43,190 nucleotides of DNA, from the NCBI GenBank assembly GCA_902599445.1, contig CACKFK010000014.1, positions 1 through 43,190 of the forward strand, written 5' to 3'. Both the position numbers and the translations under genes were made by a program. This DNA comes from an uncultured Alphaproteobacteria bacterium. GTDB taxonomy: Bacteria; Pseudomonadota; Alphaproteobacteria; Rhodobacterales; Rhodobacteraceae. How positions within the stretch are numbered: the stretch's first letter is position 1; every line of letters begins with the position of its first letter. This document shows positions 1-9,023 of this stretch, in pieces. A model generated the notes under the pieces. It was given only the letters and a program-made list of their open reading frames with translations, had not been told where the DNA came from and did no database searches.

Positions 1-14
1 TTTACTGTTATTAT

Positions 15-608
15 TCAAGGAAGCATAGAGTGGATTGAGAGAGAGACAACAAAAATCAGACTTAAAGACATAATGATCCGCACAACTAACTTGCTACTTC
101 TATTAATTGGTAACTCGTAAAATAAAACCCCCACATATAGCCACAAAAAATGAATTGGGATCCAAATCAAGTTAGTAATCAACAGCTTTAATAGGACTTC
201 AATAACGAAACTTGTTGGATAAAATCCAAACCCCGAATAAAAAGCTAAGTTCACAAAATAAGCCTTTGGATTTATTAACTGAAGAATGAAACCTTGTAAT
301 ACACCTGGAGCCAAATGAGATTTCAAAAAACGAATATCTGAACCATGAAAGCCAATTCTTATTGCAAGATAAATTAAGTAGGAAGAAGACAAAAATAAAA
401 GAACAACTCTAACATATGGAAAGGAAAAAATGACTGTAGCTAGCCCCGACACCACTATCAAGGCCACCAAATTTGTGCCAAGAAAAAGTCCGAAAACATA
501 TTTAATGCCAGGGTTGAATCCGTATGCGGCCCCAACTCCCGCAGTTGAAAGGACACCTGGTCCTGGTGTAATTAACAGGAAAAAAACTGCCAAAGAAAAT
601 ATTAGCAA
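15..608 (-). CDS. LysE/RhtB family amino-acid exporter
   Basis: A 197-residue membrane protein, predicted to export amino acids or related small molecules through the inner membrane. The N-terminal hydrophobic helix carries the family hallmark TPGPGVL at residues 14-20. Further hydrophobic segments follow, with the conserved INPKAYF element near residues 111-117 that is typical of RhtB/LysE proteins. Length is close to the usual 200-210 residues. The start used is a TTG, because an in-frame stop lies a few codons upstream and no ATG is available before the conserved motif; a weak GAAAG precedes it. The substrate cannot be read from sequence. It shares its strand with the downstream TauD-like gene but is separated by about 170 bp, so co-transcription is uncertain. 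Confidence 0.85.
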   Translation of the reverse strand: MLIFSLAVFFLLITPGPGVLSTAGVGAAYGFNPGIKYVFGLFLGTNLVALIVVSGLATVIFSFPYVRVVLLFLSSSYLIYLAIRIGFHGSDIRFLKSHLAPGVLQGFILQLINPKAYFVNLAFYSGFGFYPTSFVIEVLLKLLITNLIWIPIHFLWLYVGVLFYELPINRSSKLVVRIIMSLSLIFVVSLSIHSMLP

Positions 609-777
609 ACTATGAGAACTTTCATTTCATTGAAGCCGTGGTAAAGAGGTTGTTTTCTCGCAATTGATCCAAACTATGAGCCTCCGCATACTACAATATA
701 CCATGATAGTCAGAACATACTTTATAAGAAAATTCCATAACTGGCGAAAGAAATGTTACGCCCCCCCCTAGCCTAGT

Positions 778-1647
778 TCACATGAGGGCCAAAACATCTG
801 TCTCACTCAACGAAACACAAATGCTTGCTAGTGTCCTAGGTTCAGAATAGGGCCAGGGCCTACCACGATGTAAAATCGCACGCTCATCCCAGATTAATAC
901 GTCGCCTACCTTCCAACTATGCGAATATACATACTGTTCCTGGGTGCAGAACTCAATGATGTCACCTATGATTTTCTCAGACTCTACTTCTGTCACCCCC
1001 TCAATCTTAAATGCATGAGAAGCCACATAAATTGAATTCTCTCTGGTAATCGGGTTCTTCAAGATAGAGTTCCACTTTTGGGGTGCCCAGCGGGCAATAT
1101 GCTCTTTCTTTGCTAAGTCTGGATCAATTTTTTTTCTAGAATGGGAAAGACTATGCCACAGCTTTTTATTATGTATTTTTTTGTATAATTTTTTTGGTAA
1201 ATTATTAAGACCTGCTCGAGTAGAAACCAGTTCTGTTTGACCCCCTGACGAAGGAATGACTTTAGCAGCAATGATGTTGGCTAATGCAGGAACAGGAAGA
1301 AATGTACTATCCGTATGCCACAGCATATTTCCTTTTAAATCAAGTGTTTCTATATCAAATTCTCCATACACGGAACCGTCGTTAGTTTGGTTGGACACTT
1401 TCGGTAACTCAAATTCCACTTTTGAGTTTGTAGCCATTTCCTCTCGGTTCTCTAAGGTTCCAAATAATTTGGCAAAGCGTATATGTGTCTCTTCAGAAAA
1501 TATCTGATCAGTAAAAAGCACTGCTGAATGCTTTTCAAATAAATTACGGATTTCTGGATAGAGATTTTCTTTGGTTACGTAATCCAAATTAATGTTATCA
1601 ACAATTACACCAAACGTAGGATGAAGAGGTTTAGTTTTCAAAATCAT
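778..1647 (-). CDS. TauD/TfdA-type Fe(II)/2-oxoglutarate dioxygenase
   Basis: A 289-residue cytoplasmic oxygenase of the TauD/TfdA family, which couples 2-oxoglutarate decarboxylation to hydroxylation of a small acid such as taurine, 2,4-D or carnitine precursors. The facial triad is complete: H111-x-D113 in the segment LWHTDSTF, and H260 in ILHRGRP. R271 lies eleven residues further on, where the 2-oxoglutarate carboxylate arginine is expected. Length fits the family (about 280-300). It starts with ATG at the only sensible position. No sulfonate transporter is adjacent, so taurine should not be assumed as substrate; the fold assignment is solid and the substrate is unknown. Confidence 0.88.
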   Translation of the reverse strand: MILKTKPLHPTFGVIVDNINLDYVTKENLYPEIRNLFEKHSAVLFTDQIFSEETHIRFAKLFGTLENREEMATNSKVEFELPKVSNQTNDGSVYGEFDIETLDLKGNMLWHTDSTFLPVPALANIIAAKVIPSSGGQTELVSTRAGLNNLPKKLYKKIHNKKLWHSLSHSRKKIDPDLAKKEHIARWAPQKWNSILKNPITRENSIYVASHAFKIEGVTEVESEKIIGDIIEFCTQEQYVYSHSWKVGDVLIWDERAILHRGRPWPYSEPRTLASICVSLSETDVLALM

Positions 1648-1900
1648 AACTATTTCCGGAGTACTTTGATTCTTGGCTATTGGAAATTAGAGATAGTAAT
1701 GGAACAATGATGAACCATAAAATGCCTTTTGAAAAGGTAAGACTTAAAACTTTCTCTAAAAGAATTTACCGCCAACGAAGATAAATAAACTCCGCTTCTT
1801 TATAGTAGCACACCAATTACTTTCAAGGTCCTCTTATACTAATATATTCCCCTTTGAAGCGCACGCAACCGAGATTAAAAACTAACTATTTATTGATTAA

Positions 1901-1921
1901 ACCTTATTTATTAAATAAGGT
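1901..1921. promoter_or_regulatory. Perfect 21-bp palindrome upstream of RND operon (putative operator)
   Basis: The sequence accttattta-t-taaataaggt has perfect 10-bp arms around one central base. It ends 15 bp before the ATG of the RND pump gene, inside the expected promoter/leader region. Such symmetry is typical of binding sites for dimeric repressors (TetR-like, for example), but no regulator gene is adjacent. An mRNA hairpin is unlikely with a one-base loop. Function is inferred from symmetry and position only. Confidence 0.5.
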
Positions 1922-1936
1922 CCATTCAGAGAAATT

Positions 1937-4588
1937 ATGCAAAGTTCGTCGAATTTTTTTACCTCATTAAGCTTGTTTTTATCGGAATATTTTGGAAATT
2001 TTCCGGCTAGAATAAGGCCCTATAGATATTTTGGGATAATCCTTTTTCTTCTAGGTACCATCTTTTTTGCAGTAGGTATTCCACGGTTTCAATTAGACTC
2101 TAGTCTTGAAACCTGGCTGCCAAAGGATGATCCTTCAATAAAATCCCTTAAGAAATTTAAAGATCAATTTGGAAGTGATGATGGTGTTTTTATCGTTTAC
2201 AAGGCAAAAGATGGTAACATATTTTCACCATCTTCTCTGAAGACCTTGGTGGCTCTTACTAAAGATCTTGAGAATTTGAACCTACTTGACCCCAGTGAAT
2301 TGGGATTAGCAGAAAATGACCTGGAAGGGCTAAATCGTATCATAGATGTGCAATCTTTAGCTAATGAACGTTATGAGATTGATGATGGTGAAAACCTTAT
2401 AAGTCGTTACATTATTCCAAGAAATATGCAGATCAATGAACGACTAGCGAGAAAAATCTCTAAAGTTGCAAAAGGTCAAAGAAATTTAAGACTTCTACTT
2501 TTTTCTGAAGAAGGGGATTTTGGAGGAATTGTACTAAAAACAAATTTCGGCACTGTTCGTATTGCTGAAGTACAAAATGCTGAAACCGAAGCAATAATGG
2601 ATAAGTTAGATGAAGCACTTGATAATTTTGAAATGGATGTTGATGAAACAGCTAATTTAGAAGAAACAATTTACAAACCGACTGAGCCAAGTGAATACTC
2701 AAACTTCATGATTCCTTTGAATAGTTTGTTCCAAAAGTATTCTTCAGAATTCGAATTTTATCCTATAGGATCAGCACCAATGTCAGATATGGCATATGAG
2801 ATCCTTGAGCAAGCAGGAACCCTTGCTATAGTAGGATTATTATTAATAGTTCTTCTACTTTTCAGCCTGTTTAAATCAAGCTCTGCGGTATTTTGGACTG
2901 TTACGTGTATAGCGAGTTGTACCGTCTGGGTTTTTGGTGGGATGGCGTGGCTCGGAATACCATCTACACAGCTTATTGCACTAACCGTAATGTTAATTTT
3001 AGGAATTGGGATAGCTGATTGTGTTCATGTTTTAAGCGAATACACCTTGTTTAGACAAAGAGGTATCAATCATGATCAGGCAATTAAAATGGCTTATCAG
3101 AAAACTGGAGTGCCTATTTTGTTGACGAGTATTACCACGATGTCTGCTATGATAGTAATTGCAATGAGCGGCCTAGGTCATTTTATTGCCTTTGGAGTAT
3201 CATCTGCAGTCGGTGTACTATTAGCTTTTCTTTTCACCCTCCTCATTTTTCCAATTTTACTCGACTTTTGGCATCCTTATAAGAATTCAAAATCAAAAAA
3301 TACTAACCGAACCTTTTTGATATTTTTTATTTCACGACCAATCAATTTTATGCACGGTATTTTGAAGAGCACAGGCATTTTATGGCTTTTAACTGCAGAG
3401 TGGTTACCAAAACTTTTGTCAAGAGTACCGGAGTTATCTTTCAAATTTAGAATTCCCATCATTGTTTGTTTTTTGTTCCTACTTGCTATGTGTGGCATTG
3501 GTATATCAAAGCTCACAATCGATACAAATCTGTTGGAGTTATTTAAAGAAGATACCAAACTCATAAAAACTTATAATATTGTGGATCAAAAAATGGCTGG
3601 GACAGGTTCCATGGAAATCATGATTGATCTGAAATCTTCCGATGGTTTCACTGATGTTGATGTGCTTGAAACAATATTAAGATTCCAAAATCTAATGGAA
3701 ACAAAGTATGAAACCCATGTGATCAGAACTTATTCACTAAGTGATATAGTTATCCAACTAAATAAAACATTGGGTGGCAATCAAAATGGCTATTCACTCC
3801 CAGGTAATTCGATTGCTGTTGTTCAATTGCTTTCCCTATTTAATAATTCAAACCCTGAAAAAAGAAGAAGAATCGTGTCCGATGATTTTTCTCAAAGCCA
3901 TGTTACTATCCAATTAAGAAATGCTAGCAGCAGAGAATACAATCAGCTTTTTTCAGACCTAGAGATTGATTTAAAAAGAACATTAGAGCCACTAAGACCC
4001 AAGTACCCTGAGATGGATTATGGTGTGACCGGGACATATGCTTTAATGCTGCAGATGGGGGATGTATTGGCTAAAAGCCAGTATAGATCTTTGTCTTTAG
4101 CTGTTATAGTTATTTCGGCAATATTGCTTGTTACATTAGGTTCGGTTAGTGGGGGAGTTCTAAGTATAATTCCAAATATTCTCCCATCTGTTTCAGCTTT
4201 TGGGTTAATGGGTTTGCTTGGGATACCGTTAGACGTAGATACTCTCATGATCGCACCGCTTATAATTGGAATAGCTGTCGATGATACAATACATTTCGTG
4301 ACCCACTATAGGATGAATTTATCAAGAGGTCACAAAGTAGATGATGCGTTAAAGCATACTATTGACGAAGTTGGCCGAGCTGTAACATTTACAACTTTAA
4401 TCTTAGGCTCATCTTTTTTACTGCTGGGATTTTCTGATTATCTAGGCATCGCAAGGGTAGGAATATTTGGTTCCTTTGCAATTTTTGTAGCATTAATTTG
4501 TGATTTACTATTTTTGCCCGCCCTTATTCATGTTTTCAAACCAAAATTTGGTGTTTCTCTAAGTAGTAATAGTAAGATGGAAATCTAA
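1937..4588 (+). CDS. RND superfamily exporter of the MMPL type
   Basis: An 883-residue inner-membrane protein of the RND/MMPL group (COG1033-like predicted exporters, related to hopanoid and lipid transporters). It is built as two similar halves. Each has a first transmembrane helix followed by a large periplasmic domain (roughly residues 60-285 and 520-710) and a block of five helices. The acidic residues used for proton coupling sit in GIGIADCVHVL (about residue 355) and GIAVDDTIHFVTHY (about residue 775). Its stop codon overlaps the start of the next gene (TAATG), so the periplasmic LolA-like partner is translationally coupled. The set suggests lipid or lipophilic cargo moved towards the outer membrane; the cargo is unknown. 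Confidence 0.9.
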   Translation: MQSSSNFFTSLSLFLSEYFGNFPARIRPYRYFGIILFLLGTIFFAVGIPRFQLDSSLETWLPKDDPSIKSLKKFKDQFGSDDGVFIVYKAKDGNIFSPSSLKTLVALTKDLENLNLLDPSELGLAENDLEGLNRIIDVQSLANERYEIDDGENLISRYIIPRNMQINERLARKISKVAKGQRNLRLLLFSEEGDFGGIVLKTNFGTVRIAEVQNAETEAIMDKLDEALDNFEMDVDETANLEETIYKPTEPSEYSNFMIPLNSLFQKYSSEFEFYPIGSAPMSDMAYEILEQAGTLAIVGLLLIVLLLFSLFKSSSAVFWTVTCIASCTVWVFGGMAWLGIPSTQLIALTVMLILGIGIADCVHVLSEYTLFRQRGINHDQAIKMAYQKTGVPILLTSITTMSAMIVIAMSGLGHFIAFGVSSAVGVLLAFLFTLLIFPILLDFWHPYKNSKSKNTNRTFLIFFISRPINFMHGILKSTGILWLLTAEWLPKLLSRVPELSFKFRIPIIVCFLFLLAMCGIGISKLTIDTNLLELFKEDTKLIKTYNIVDQKMAGTGSMEIMIDLKSSDGFTDVDVLETILRFQNLMETKYETHVIRTYSLSDIVIQLNKTLGGNQNGYSLPGNSIAVVQLLSLFNNSNPEKRRRIVSDDFSQSHVTIQLRNASSREYNQLFSDLEIDLKRTLEPLRPKYPEMDYGVTGTYALMLQMGDVLAKSQYRSLSLAVIVISAILLVTLGSVSGGVLSIIPNILPSVSAFGLMGLLGIPLDVDTLMIAPLIIGIAVDDTIHFVTHYRMNLSRGHKVDDALKHTIDEVGRAVTFTTLILGSSFLLLGFSDYLGIARVGIFGSFAIFVALICDLLFLPALIHVFKPKFGVSLSSNSKMEI

Positions 4589-5475
4589 TGCACACAAAAT
4601 TCAAATTCTTAATATTTTCTATTGCCATAAGTGCCGTTATGTCTGGGTTCTGTTATGCTAAAACTGGGCGTGAAATTATGGAAAGAGTCGACGCTAACTC
4701 AAGAGAACGTAATGAGTCAGTTTTTTCCCTACTAAAAATGTCCACATGTAAATATGGAGTTAAGAATAAAAAAATAAAATGCACACAATCGCCTACAATA
4801 AAAGTAATTGAGAGTGTGGCAATCAATACGGGACTGAATCGTAAAGATACTAAGAGTATAGCTTTCATCCGTGAACCACCTGCCGAGAAAGGCGTCGGAA
4901 TGCTTGTATACACCTACGACGAAATGGGAAGAGATAATGAAACTTGGTTGTACTTGTCAGCTTTAGGTAAGGTTAAGAGAATTGTTTCATCAAACTCCGA
5001 TGCAGATTCAGAGCCAGTATCCATTTTTGGCTCAGAATTCACTAATCAGGACCAGGAAACTGGCAAACTAAATGACTATAGTTTTAAATTACTTAAGAAA
5101 GGAGAATTTAAAAAAAGCCGTGTTGCTATTATTGAACAAGTACCAAAGCTTCATAGAATATCCAAAAGTAGGTATTCAAAGAGTATACTGTGGGTTGATT
5201 TAGACAAAAACCTCGTTATTAAAGCAAAAATGTATGACAAAAAAGGAACTGAGATACGCCGCTTAATCGTAGGAAAGATAGAAAAAAAGAATAATGTGTG
5301 GCTCGCTAGATCTACAACAATTCTGAACCTAAATACTAAGCGACTGTCAAACATGCTCCTGGTATCAATTAATTTTGGAATGAAAATAACTTCTGATATC
5401 TTCTCAAAGAGATCCTTAACTGACAAAGCTTTCCGTGAAACACGTCTCAATGTCATTAGATCTCAAAAGAAATAG
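4588..5475 (+). CDS. Periplasmic LolA-like 'outer membrane lipoprotein-sorting' protein
   Basis: A 295-residue exported protein resembling the LolA-like family annotated as outer membrane lipoprotein-sorting protein. It has a signal peptide: basic start, hydrophobic stretch LIFSIAISAVMSGF, probable cleavage after CYA near residue 24. The mature part is rich in beta strands and lacks membrane helices. Such proteins are repeatedly found beside MMPL/RND pumps and probably chaperone a lipidic ligand through the periplasm, using the same half-barrel fold as LolA and LolB. ATG overlaps the RND stop by one base, so expression is coupled. It is not canonical LolA, which is about 200 residues and sits next to ftsK. 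Cargo is unknown. Confidence 0.8.
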   Translation: MHTKFKFLIFSIAISAVMSGFCYAKTGREIMERVDANSRERNESVFSLLKMSTCKYGVKNKKIKCTQSPTIKVIESVAINTGLNRKDTKSIAFIREPPAEKGVGMLVYTYDEMGRDNETWLYLSALGKVKRIVSSNSDADSEPVSIFGSEFTNQDQETGKLNDYSFKLLKKGEFKKSRVAIIEQVPKLHRISKSRYSKSILWVDLDKNLVIKAKMYDKKGTEIRRLIVGKIEKKNNVWLARSTTILNLNTKRLSNMLLVSINFGMKITSDIFSKRSLTDKAFRETRLNVIRSQKK

Positions 5476-5479
5476 TATA

Positions 5480-6805
5480 ATGAAAGCTCCACTATCAGGT
5501 CTGGCCTTTGTTACATTCACCTTAACATTCACTGCCAACGTTTTTGCAAAAAATATAGCTGAGGACTATTTTGAATTAGAGCTCGAGGACAGTCTTGAAT
5601 TAGACCTTGAGGACAGTCTTGAATTAGACCTTCAGGACAGCCTCGAATTACCAAAAGAACAGTTCAGTGAAGAGAAAGTACAAAATGGGCCTTTGAACTT
5701 AGCCAATAAGAGAATGCCGATTTGGGATTTACTAGGAAGCTCATTAACACTTGGAAGTTTTAATGGCAATGTAGCAGGTATTAGATTATTAGAAAATACG
5801 CTCACATTAAACCTTTCGACATCAACTAATATTCCTTCGGTTGGTTACGTGGATTTTTCAGGAAATATAGGAATTTGGTCAGAAAACGAAAAATTGAACA
5901 ATGAGCTTATGCTTTTTACTATTCAAAACTCATTTAATAATATCCATTGGAAATTAGGAAAATTCCGGAAATCTTGGGGAGATGTTGATGGCTCATTAGT
6001 ATTAGATGTCATTAATCCATCAGAAACAATTCTAGGGAAAAAACTTCCTGGAATGGAACTCTCCTCCAGGTGGTTGACAGAAGTAACTTTCTTCAATGGA
6101 AAAAATACTTCTGAATTTTTTACTAGCTTCAGCACTGATACCCTTCACTCTGGGACTGCTGGTTCAAAAATATCTGGTTTTGAAATTGGATTGAAGTCAT
6201 CCTATGATATAGAGAAAGGTCAAATTAGTTTGTATTTGGCCTCCCTATACCCACGAACAGGGGTAATAAATATAGCTTCAGGACTAAGTCACTCGAACCG
6301 CTTTAAATTGGTGGGTTTTAGTGTTCAAAAAGAGCTACAAAATTTTCTGCTTAACTTTGACTTAGCCCAAAAAATTGATCTAAATAGATCAACTCTGAAT
6401 GATTTCATAACATGTAACAGAATTGATGGTGCAGCAAGTCTTGAATATGCTCCCACCCCATATGAAAAATGGTTTTTTAAACTAGAAAGTTCAATCTGGG
6501 AAGATAGTCTGGAGCCTTACTATATCTACAACTCATCAGCTTTAATAAGAGATGAAAACCAAAAATTGAATTATAATTTAGCTTATTCGAAAAACACTGC
6601 TGATGAAAAATTTAATAGCACACTTTCTTTGGGGGGTAATGGAAATGGTAAAACCTTTTACCTTTCTGGAGAGTCTACCTATTCTGTTTCAGATAGCACT
6701 AAACTCAAGGCAAATTTTCTTTTTTTGAATACCCAGGATAATGATTTAAACTTTTTTTCCAGTGATTCAAATTGGATTAATTTTGGAGTAACAAGACATT
6801 TTTAA
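5480..6805 (+). CDS. Outer-membrane beta-barrel protein, third member of the RND operon
   Basis: A 441-residue exported protein with signal peptide (cleavage near VFA-KN, about residue 24) and a long region of alternating polar and hydrophobic residues, as in beta-barrels. It ends in Phe (GVTRHF), the usual BAM recognition residue. I chose the ATG at 5480, five bases after the previous stop, because the upstream alternative would put extra residues before the signal peptide. Just after the signal is an acidic tandem repeat, ELxLxDSL three times. Partnership with an RND pump and LolA-like protein suggests it is the outer-membrane end of the pathway (a DUF1302-like or porin-like barrel). Family name is uncertain; barrel character is fairly clear. 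Confidence 0.72.
   Translation: MKAPLSGLAFVTFTLTFTANVFAKNIAEDYFELELEDSLELDLEDSLELDLQDSLELPKEQFSEEKVQNGPLNLANKRMPIWDLLGSSLTLGSFNGNVAGIRLLENTLTLNLSTSTNIPSVGYVDFSGNIGIWSENEKLNNELMLFTIQNSFNNIHWKLGKFRKSWGDVDGSLVLDVINPSETILGKKLPGMELSSRWLTEVTFFNGKNTSEFFTSFSTDTLHSGTAGSKISGFEIGLKSSYDIEKGQISLYLASLYPRTGVINIASGLSHSNRFKLVGFSVQKELQNFLLNFDLAQKIDLNRSTLNDFITCNRIDGAASLEYAPTPYEKWFFKLESSIWEDSLEPYYIYNSSALIRDENQKLNYNLAYSKNTADEKFNSTLSLGGNGNGKTFYLSGESTYSVSDSTKLKANFLFLNTQDNDLNFFSSDSNWINFGVTRHF
5573..5650 (+). repeat. Three 24-bp tandem repeats encoding an acidic 8-residue repeat
   Basis: Units at 5573-5596, 5597-5620 and 5621-5644, followed by a partial unit, are nearly identical at base level (a few substitutions) and encode ELELEDSL, ELDLEDSL and ELDLQDSL. 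They sit immediately after the predicted signal peptide of the barrel protein. Near-identity at DNA level suggests recent expansion by slippage. The product would be an acidic, probably amphipathic N-terminal segment in the periplasm. Confidence 0.85.
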
Positions 6806-6998
6806 GAATGAAGTCTTGAATTATAATTATGCAGCTATCCTGGGAAACAGACTAATGATACCCTGATCCGAGAGATACTTTTTGTATCGAGTAGAAAGCT
6901 TTGACTCAAATTTTTCTATTCACAAATAAAACTTTCCTTTTTTAATATTTTTTTACAATATATTCTGTGGCTAATAAAGTTTATGACTAGGGTGAATA

Positions 6999-7745
6999 AT
7001 GTCGTTGAATAAGGGATTTATGGTTGTTGTTGACATCAGTGGTTATACTACCTTCATAAGAGCTCATAGTCGTACAAAAAAGCCAAGCTTATTTCGAAAA
7101 GTTATTGAAAAAATTAATGATGGGCATGGTGAGCACATCATTAGTGATTTATTAGAAACGGTAATCAATGAACTCGAAGGAACTCTTACAATCAATAAAC
7201 TAGAAGGTGATGCTGCTTTATTTTATGCCATTCCAGCTGACCCAACTGATTTTTCCAAGAACCTCATTCGTAAATTAGAAAATAGTATAGATATTTTTAA
7301 CAAAAGAATAAACGAATTGCTATTTATTCAAGCTTGCCCATGTATTCCCTGCAATGAAATTGTTAACTTAAGATTGAAATGCTTTGTGCACTATGGGGAT
7401 TTTCTCATTAAAAAAGTAAGCAGATTTAAAGAAATTGCAGGGGAAAATGTCATTATTTTGCATCGTCTCATGAAAAATAGTATTCCACGTAACGAATACA
7501 TTCTATTCACCCAAGAGGCTGCAAAAGTGAGTGCAATTGATGAGTTAAAAAATGTAGAAATTCGAACCGAAAAACTTGATGACTTTGGCAAAATGCAAGT
7601 GCATGTACATTATCCATTTGCGGAAGAGTTCAAAGTACAAAAGCCCTCAGTTTTTGTTAGACTCAAAAATTTCGTACCAATGCGAAGATATTTCTCAAAC
7701 AAGAAAACTGAGGACAAACTAAAAGAAAAATTATCTTTCCAGTGA
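6999..7745 (+). CDS. DUF2652 family, adenylate-cyclase-like protein
   Basis: A 248-residue cytoplasmic protein of the DUF2652 type, related to class III nucleotide cyclases. The first metal-binding aspartate motif is visible as VVDISGYTTF (D12), and the second as KLEGDAALFY (G70-D71), matching the cyclase pattern K-x-x-GD. A Cys-rich stretch CPCIPC lies near residues 111-116. It begins with ATG at 6999; the preceding bases hold AGGGTG, which can serve as ribosome-binding site. It stands alone after the RND operon and before dmdA. Whether it makes a cyclic nucleotide is unknown: many DUF2652 members have not been tested. Confidence 0.75.
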   Translation: MSLNKGFMVVVDISGYTTFIRAHSRTKKPSLFRKVIEKINDGHGEHIISDLLETVINELEGTLTINKLEGDAALFYAIPADPTDFSKNLIRKLENSIDIFNKRINELLFIQACPCIPCNEIVNLRLKCFVHYGDFLIKKVSRFKEIAGENVIILHRLMKNSIPRNEYILFTQEAAKVSAIDELKNVEIRTEKLDDFGKMQVHVHYPFAEEFKVQKPSVFVRLKNFVPMRRYFSNKKTEDKLKEKLSFQ

Positions 7746-7843
7746 ACCTCAATTGGGCATTTTGCCTGCCACCACAATAATTTTAAAAAAACAGTAAATC
7801 TCTCCCTTTCCTTTGTCCATAATTTTCCTTAAACAAGCTTCTT

Positions 7844-9001
7844 ATGTCAGATGAGTCTAAGAATAAATTAAATCAATATGGATTTGGAACTCAAATCAGA
7901 CGTTCTCCTTTTTTCCATGCTACCATAGATTCTGGAGCTAAGGGTTTTTCCGTCTATAACCACATGTATATTCCTAGAGACTTTGGTGACCCCGAGCAAA
8001 ACTTCTGGAATCTAATCAATGAAGCTATTCTATGCGATGTCTCTGTCGAGAGACAAGTTGAAATAAAAGGGGCAGACGCTAAGAAATTTGTCCAATTTTT
8101 AACGCCCCGTGACATTTCAAAATGTTCGATTGGGCAATGTAAATACGTGCTGATTACTGATGAATCTGGAGGAATCCTAAATGACCCAGTACTATTGCGG
8201 CTAGGGGAAAATCATTTCTGGTTATCGCTTGCCGATAGCGACATACTTCTTTGGGCAAAAGGTGTTGCTGTGAATTCAGGAATGAGCGTTGAAATTAGTG
8301 AACCCGATGTTTCTCCATTACAGCTTCAAGGACCAAAATCAAAAGAAATAATTGGTCAAGTCTTTGGTAATGAAGTCGCTAGCTTAGGCTATTATAAATT
8401 GATGGAACTAGAGTTCTTAGGAATACCCTTGGTCGTTTCAAGAACTGGTTGGTCAAGTGAACTAGGATATGAAATATTCCTACGTGATGGTTCTAAAGGT
8501 ACATTTTTATGGAACAAAATTATGGAAATTGGGAAGCCTATTGGTTTAAAACCTGGTCATACATCTACAATCAGAAGAATTGAGGGAGCTATGCTATCCT
8601 ATCATGCTGACGCAGACTCTAGAAATAATCCCTTTGAGCTCGGTCTTGATAGGTTAGTAGACTTAGACATCACAGATGATTTTATAGGTAAGGCTGCTCT
8701 TAAGAAAATTAAGGAATCTGGAATCAAGAAAAGGCAAGTCGGTTTAGTAATTGATTGTGCACCTTTGCCCGCCCCCAACAATGAATTTTGGCCAATTACT
8801 AAGAATAACCAAAAGATTGGTAAAATAACATCTGCCGTATTTTCTCCTAGATTAAAGAAAAATATAGCCTTAGGCATGATTCACATAGAATTTGCTCAGT
8901 TAGCAAAATCCGTAGCAGTAGAAATTAATGGCTTATCATATGCTTGCGTTCAAGTAGAGCTTCCATTCTATGATCCAAAGAAGAAACTAGTAAAACAATA
9001 A
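7844..9001 (+). CDS. dmdA: DMSP demethylase-like aminomethyltransferase (DmdA family)
   Basis: A 385-residue GcvT-fold protein closely resembling DmdA, which moves a methyl group from dimethylsulfoniopropionate to tetrahydrofolate and yields methylmercaptopropionate. Shared segments as I recall them from SAR11 DmdA are YNHMYIPRDFGD, VSVERQVEIKGAD, SRTGWSSELGYEIF and the NPFELGLDRLV element (about residues 264-274). The C-terminal domain ends in VELPFYDP, like DmdA. Family members are about 365-385 residues. The N-terminus carries no obvious Shine-Dalgarno, so the start could move a few codons. It is followed after 22 bp by a flavin reductase gene. Paralogues of GcvT/DmdA with other methyl donors exist, so activity should be confirmed. 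Confidence 0.75.
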   Translation: MSDESKNKLNQYGFGTQIRRSPFFHATIDSGAKGFSVYNHMYIPRDFGDPEQNFWNLINEAILCDVSVERQVEIKGADAKKFVQFLTPRDISKCSIGQCKYVLITDESGGILNDPVLLRLGENHFWLSLADSDILLWAKGVAVNSGMSVEISEPDVSPLQLQGPKSKEIIGQVFGNEVASLGYYKLMELEFLGIPLVVSRTGWSSELGYEIFLRDGSKGTFLWNKIMEIGKPIGLKPGHTSTIRRIEGAMLSYHADADSRNNPFELGLDRLVDLDITDDFIGKAALKKIKESGIKKRQVGLVIDCAPLPAPNNEFWPITKNNQKIGKITSAVFSPRLKKNIALGMIHIEFAQLAKSVAVEINGLSYACVQVELPFYDPKKKLVKQ

Positions 9002-9023
9002 AATAATTAAAAGGAAACCACCT

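Noticed and set aside
7844-9001. Reading the DmdA-like gene as glycine cleavage T protein (GcvT)
   Set aside because: No gcvH or gcvP nearby and the conserved segments match DmdA better than GcvT.
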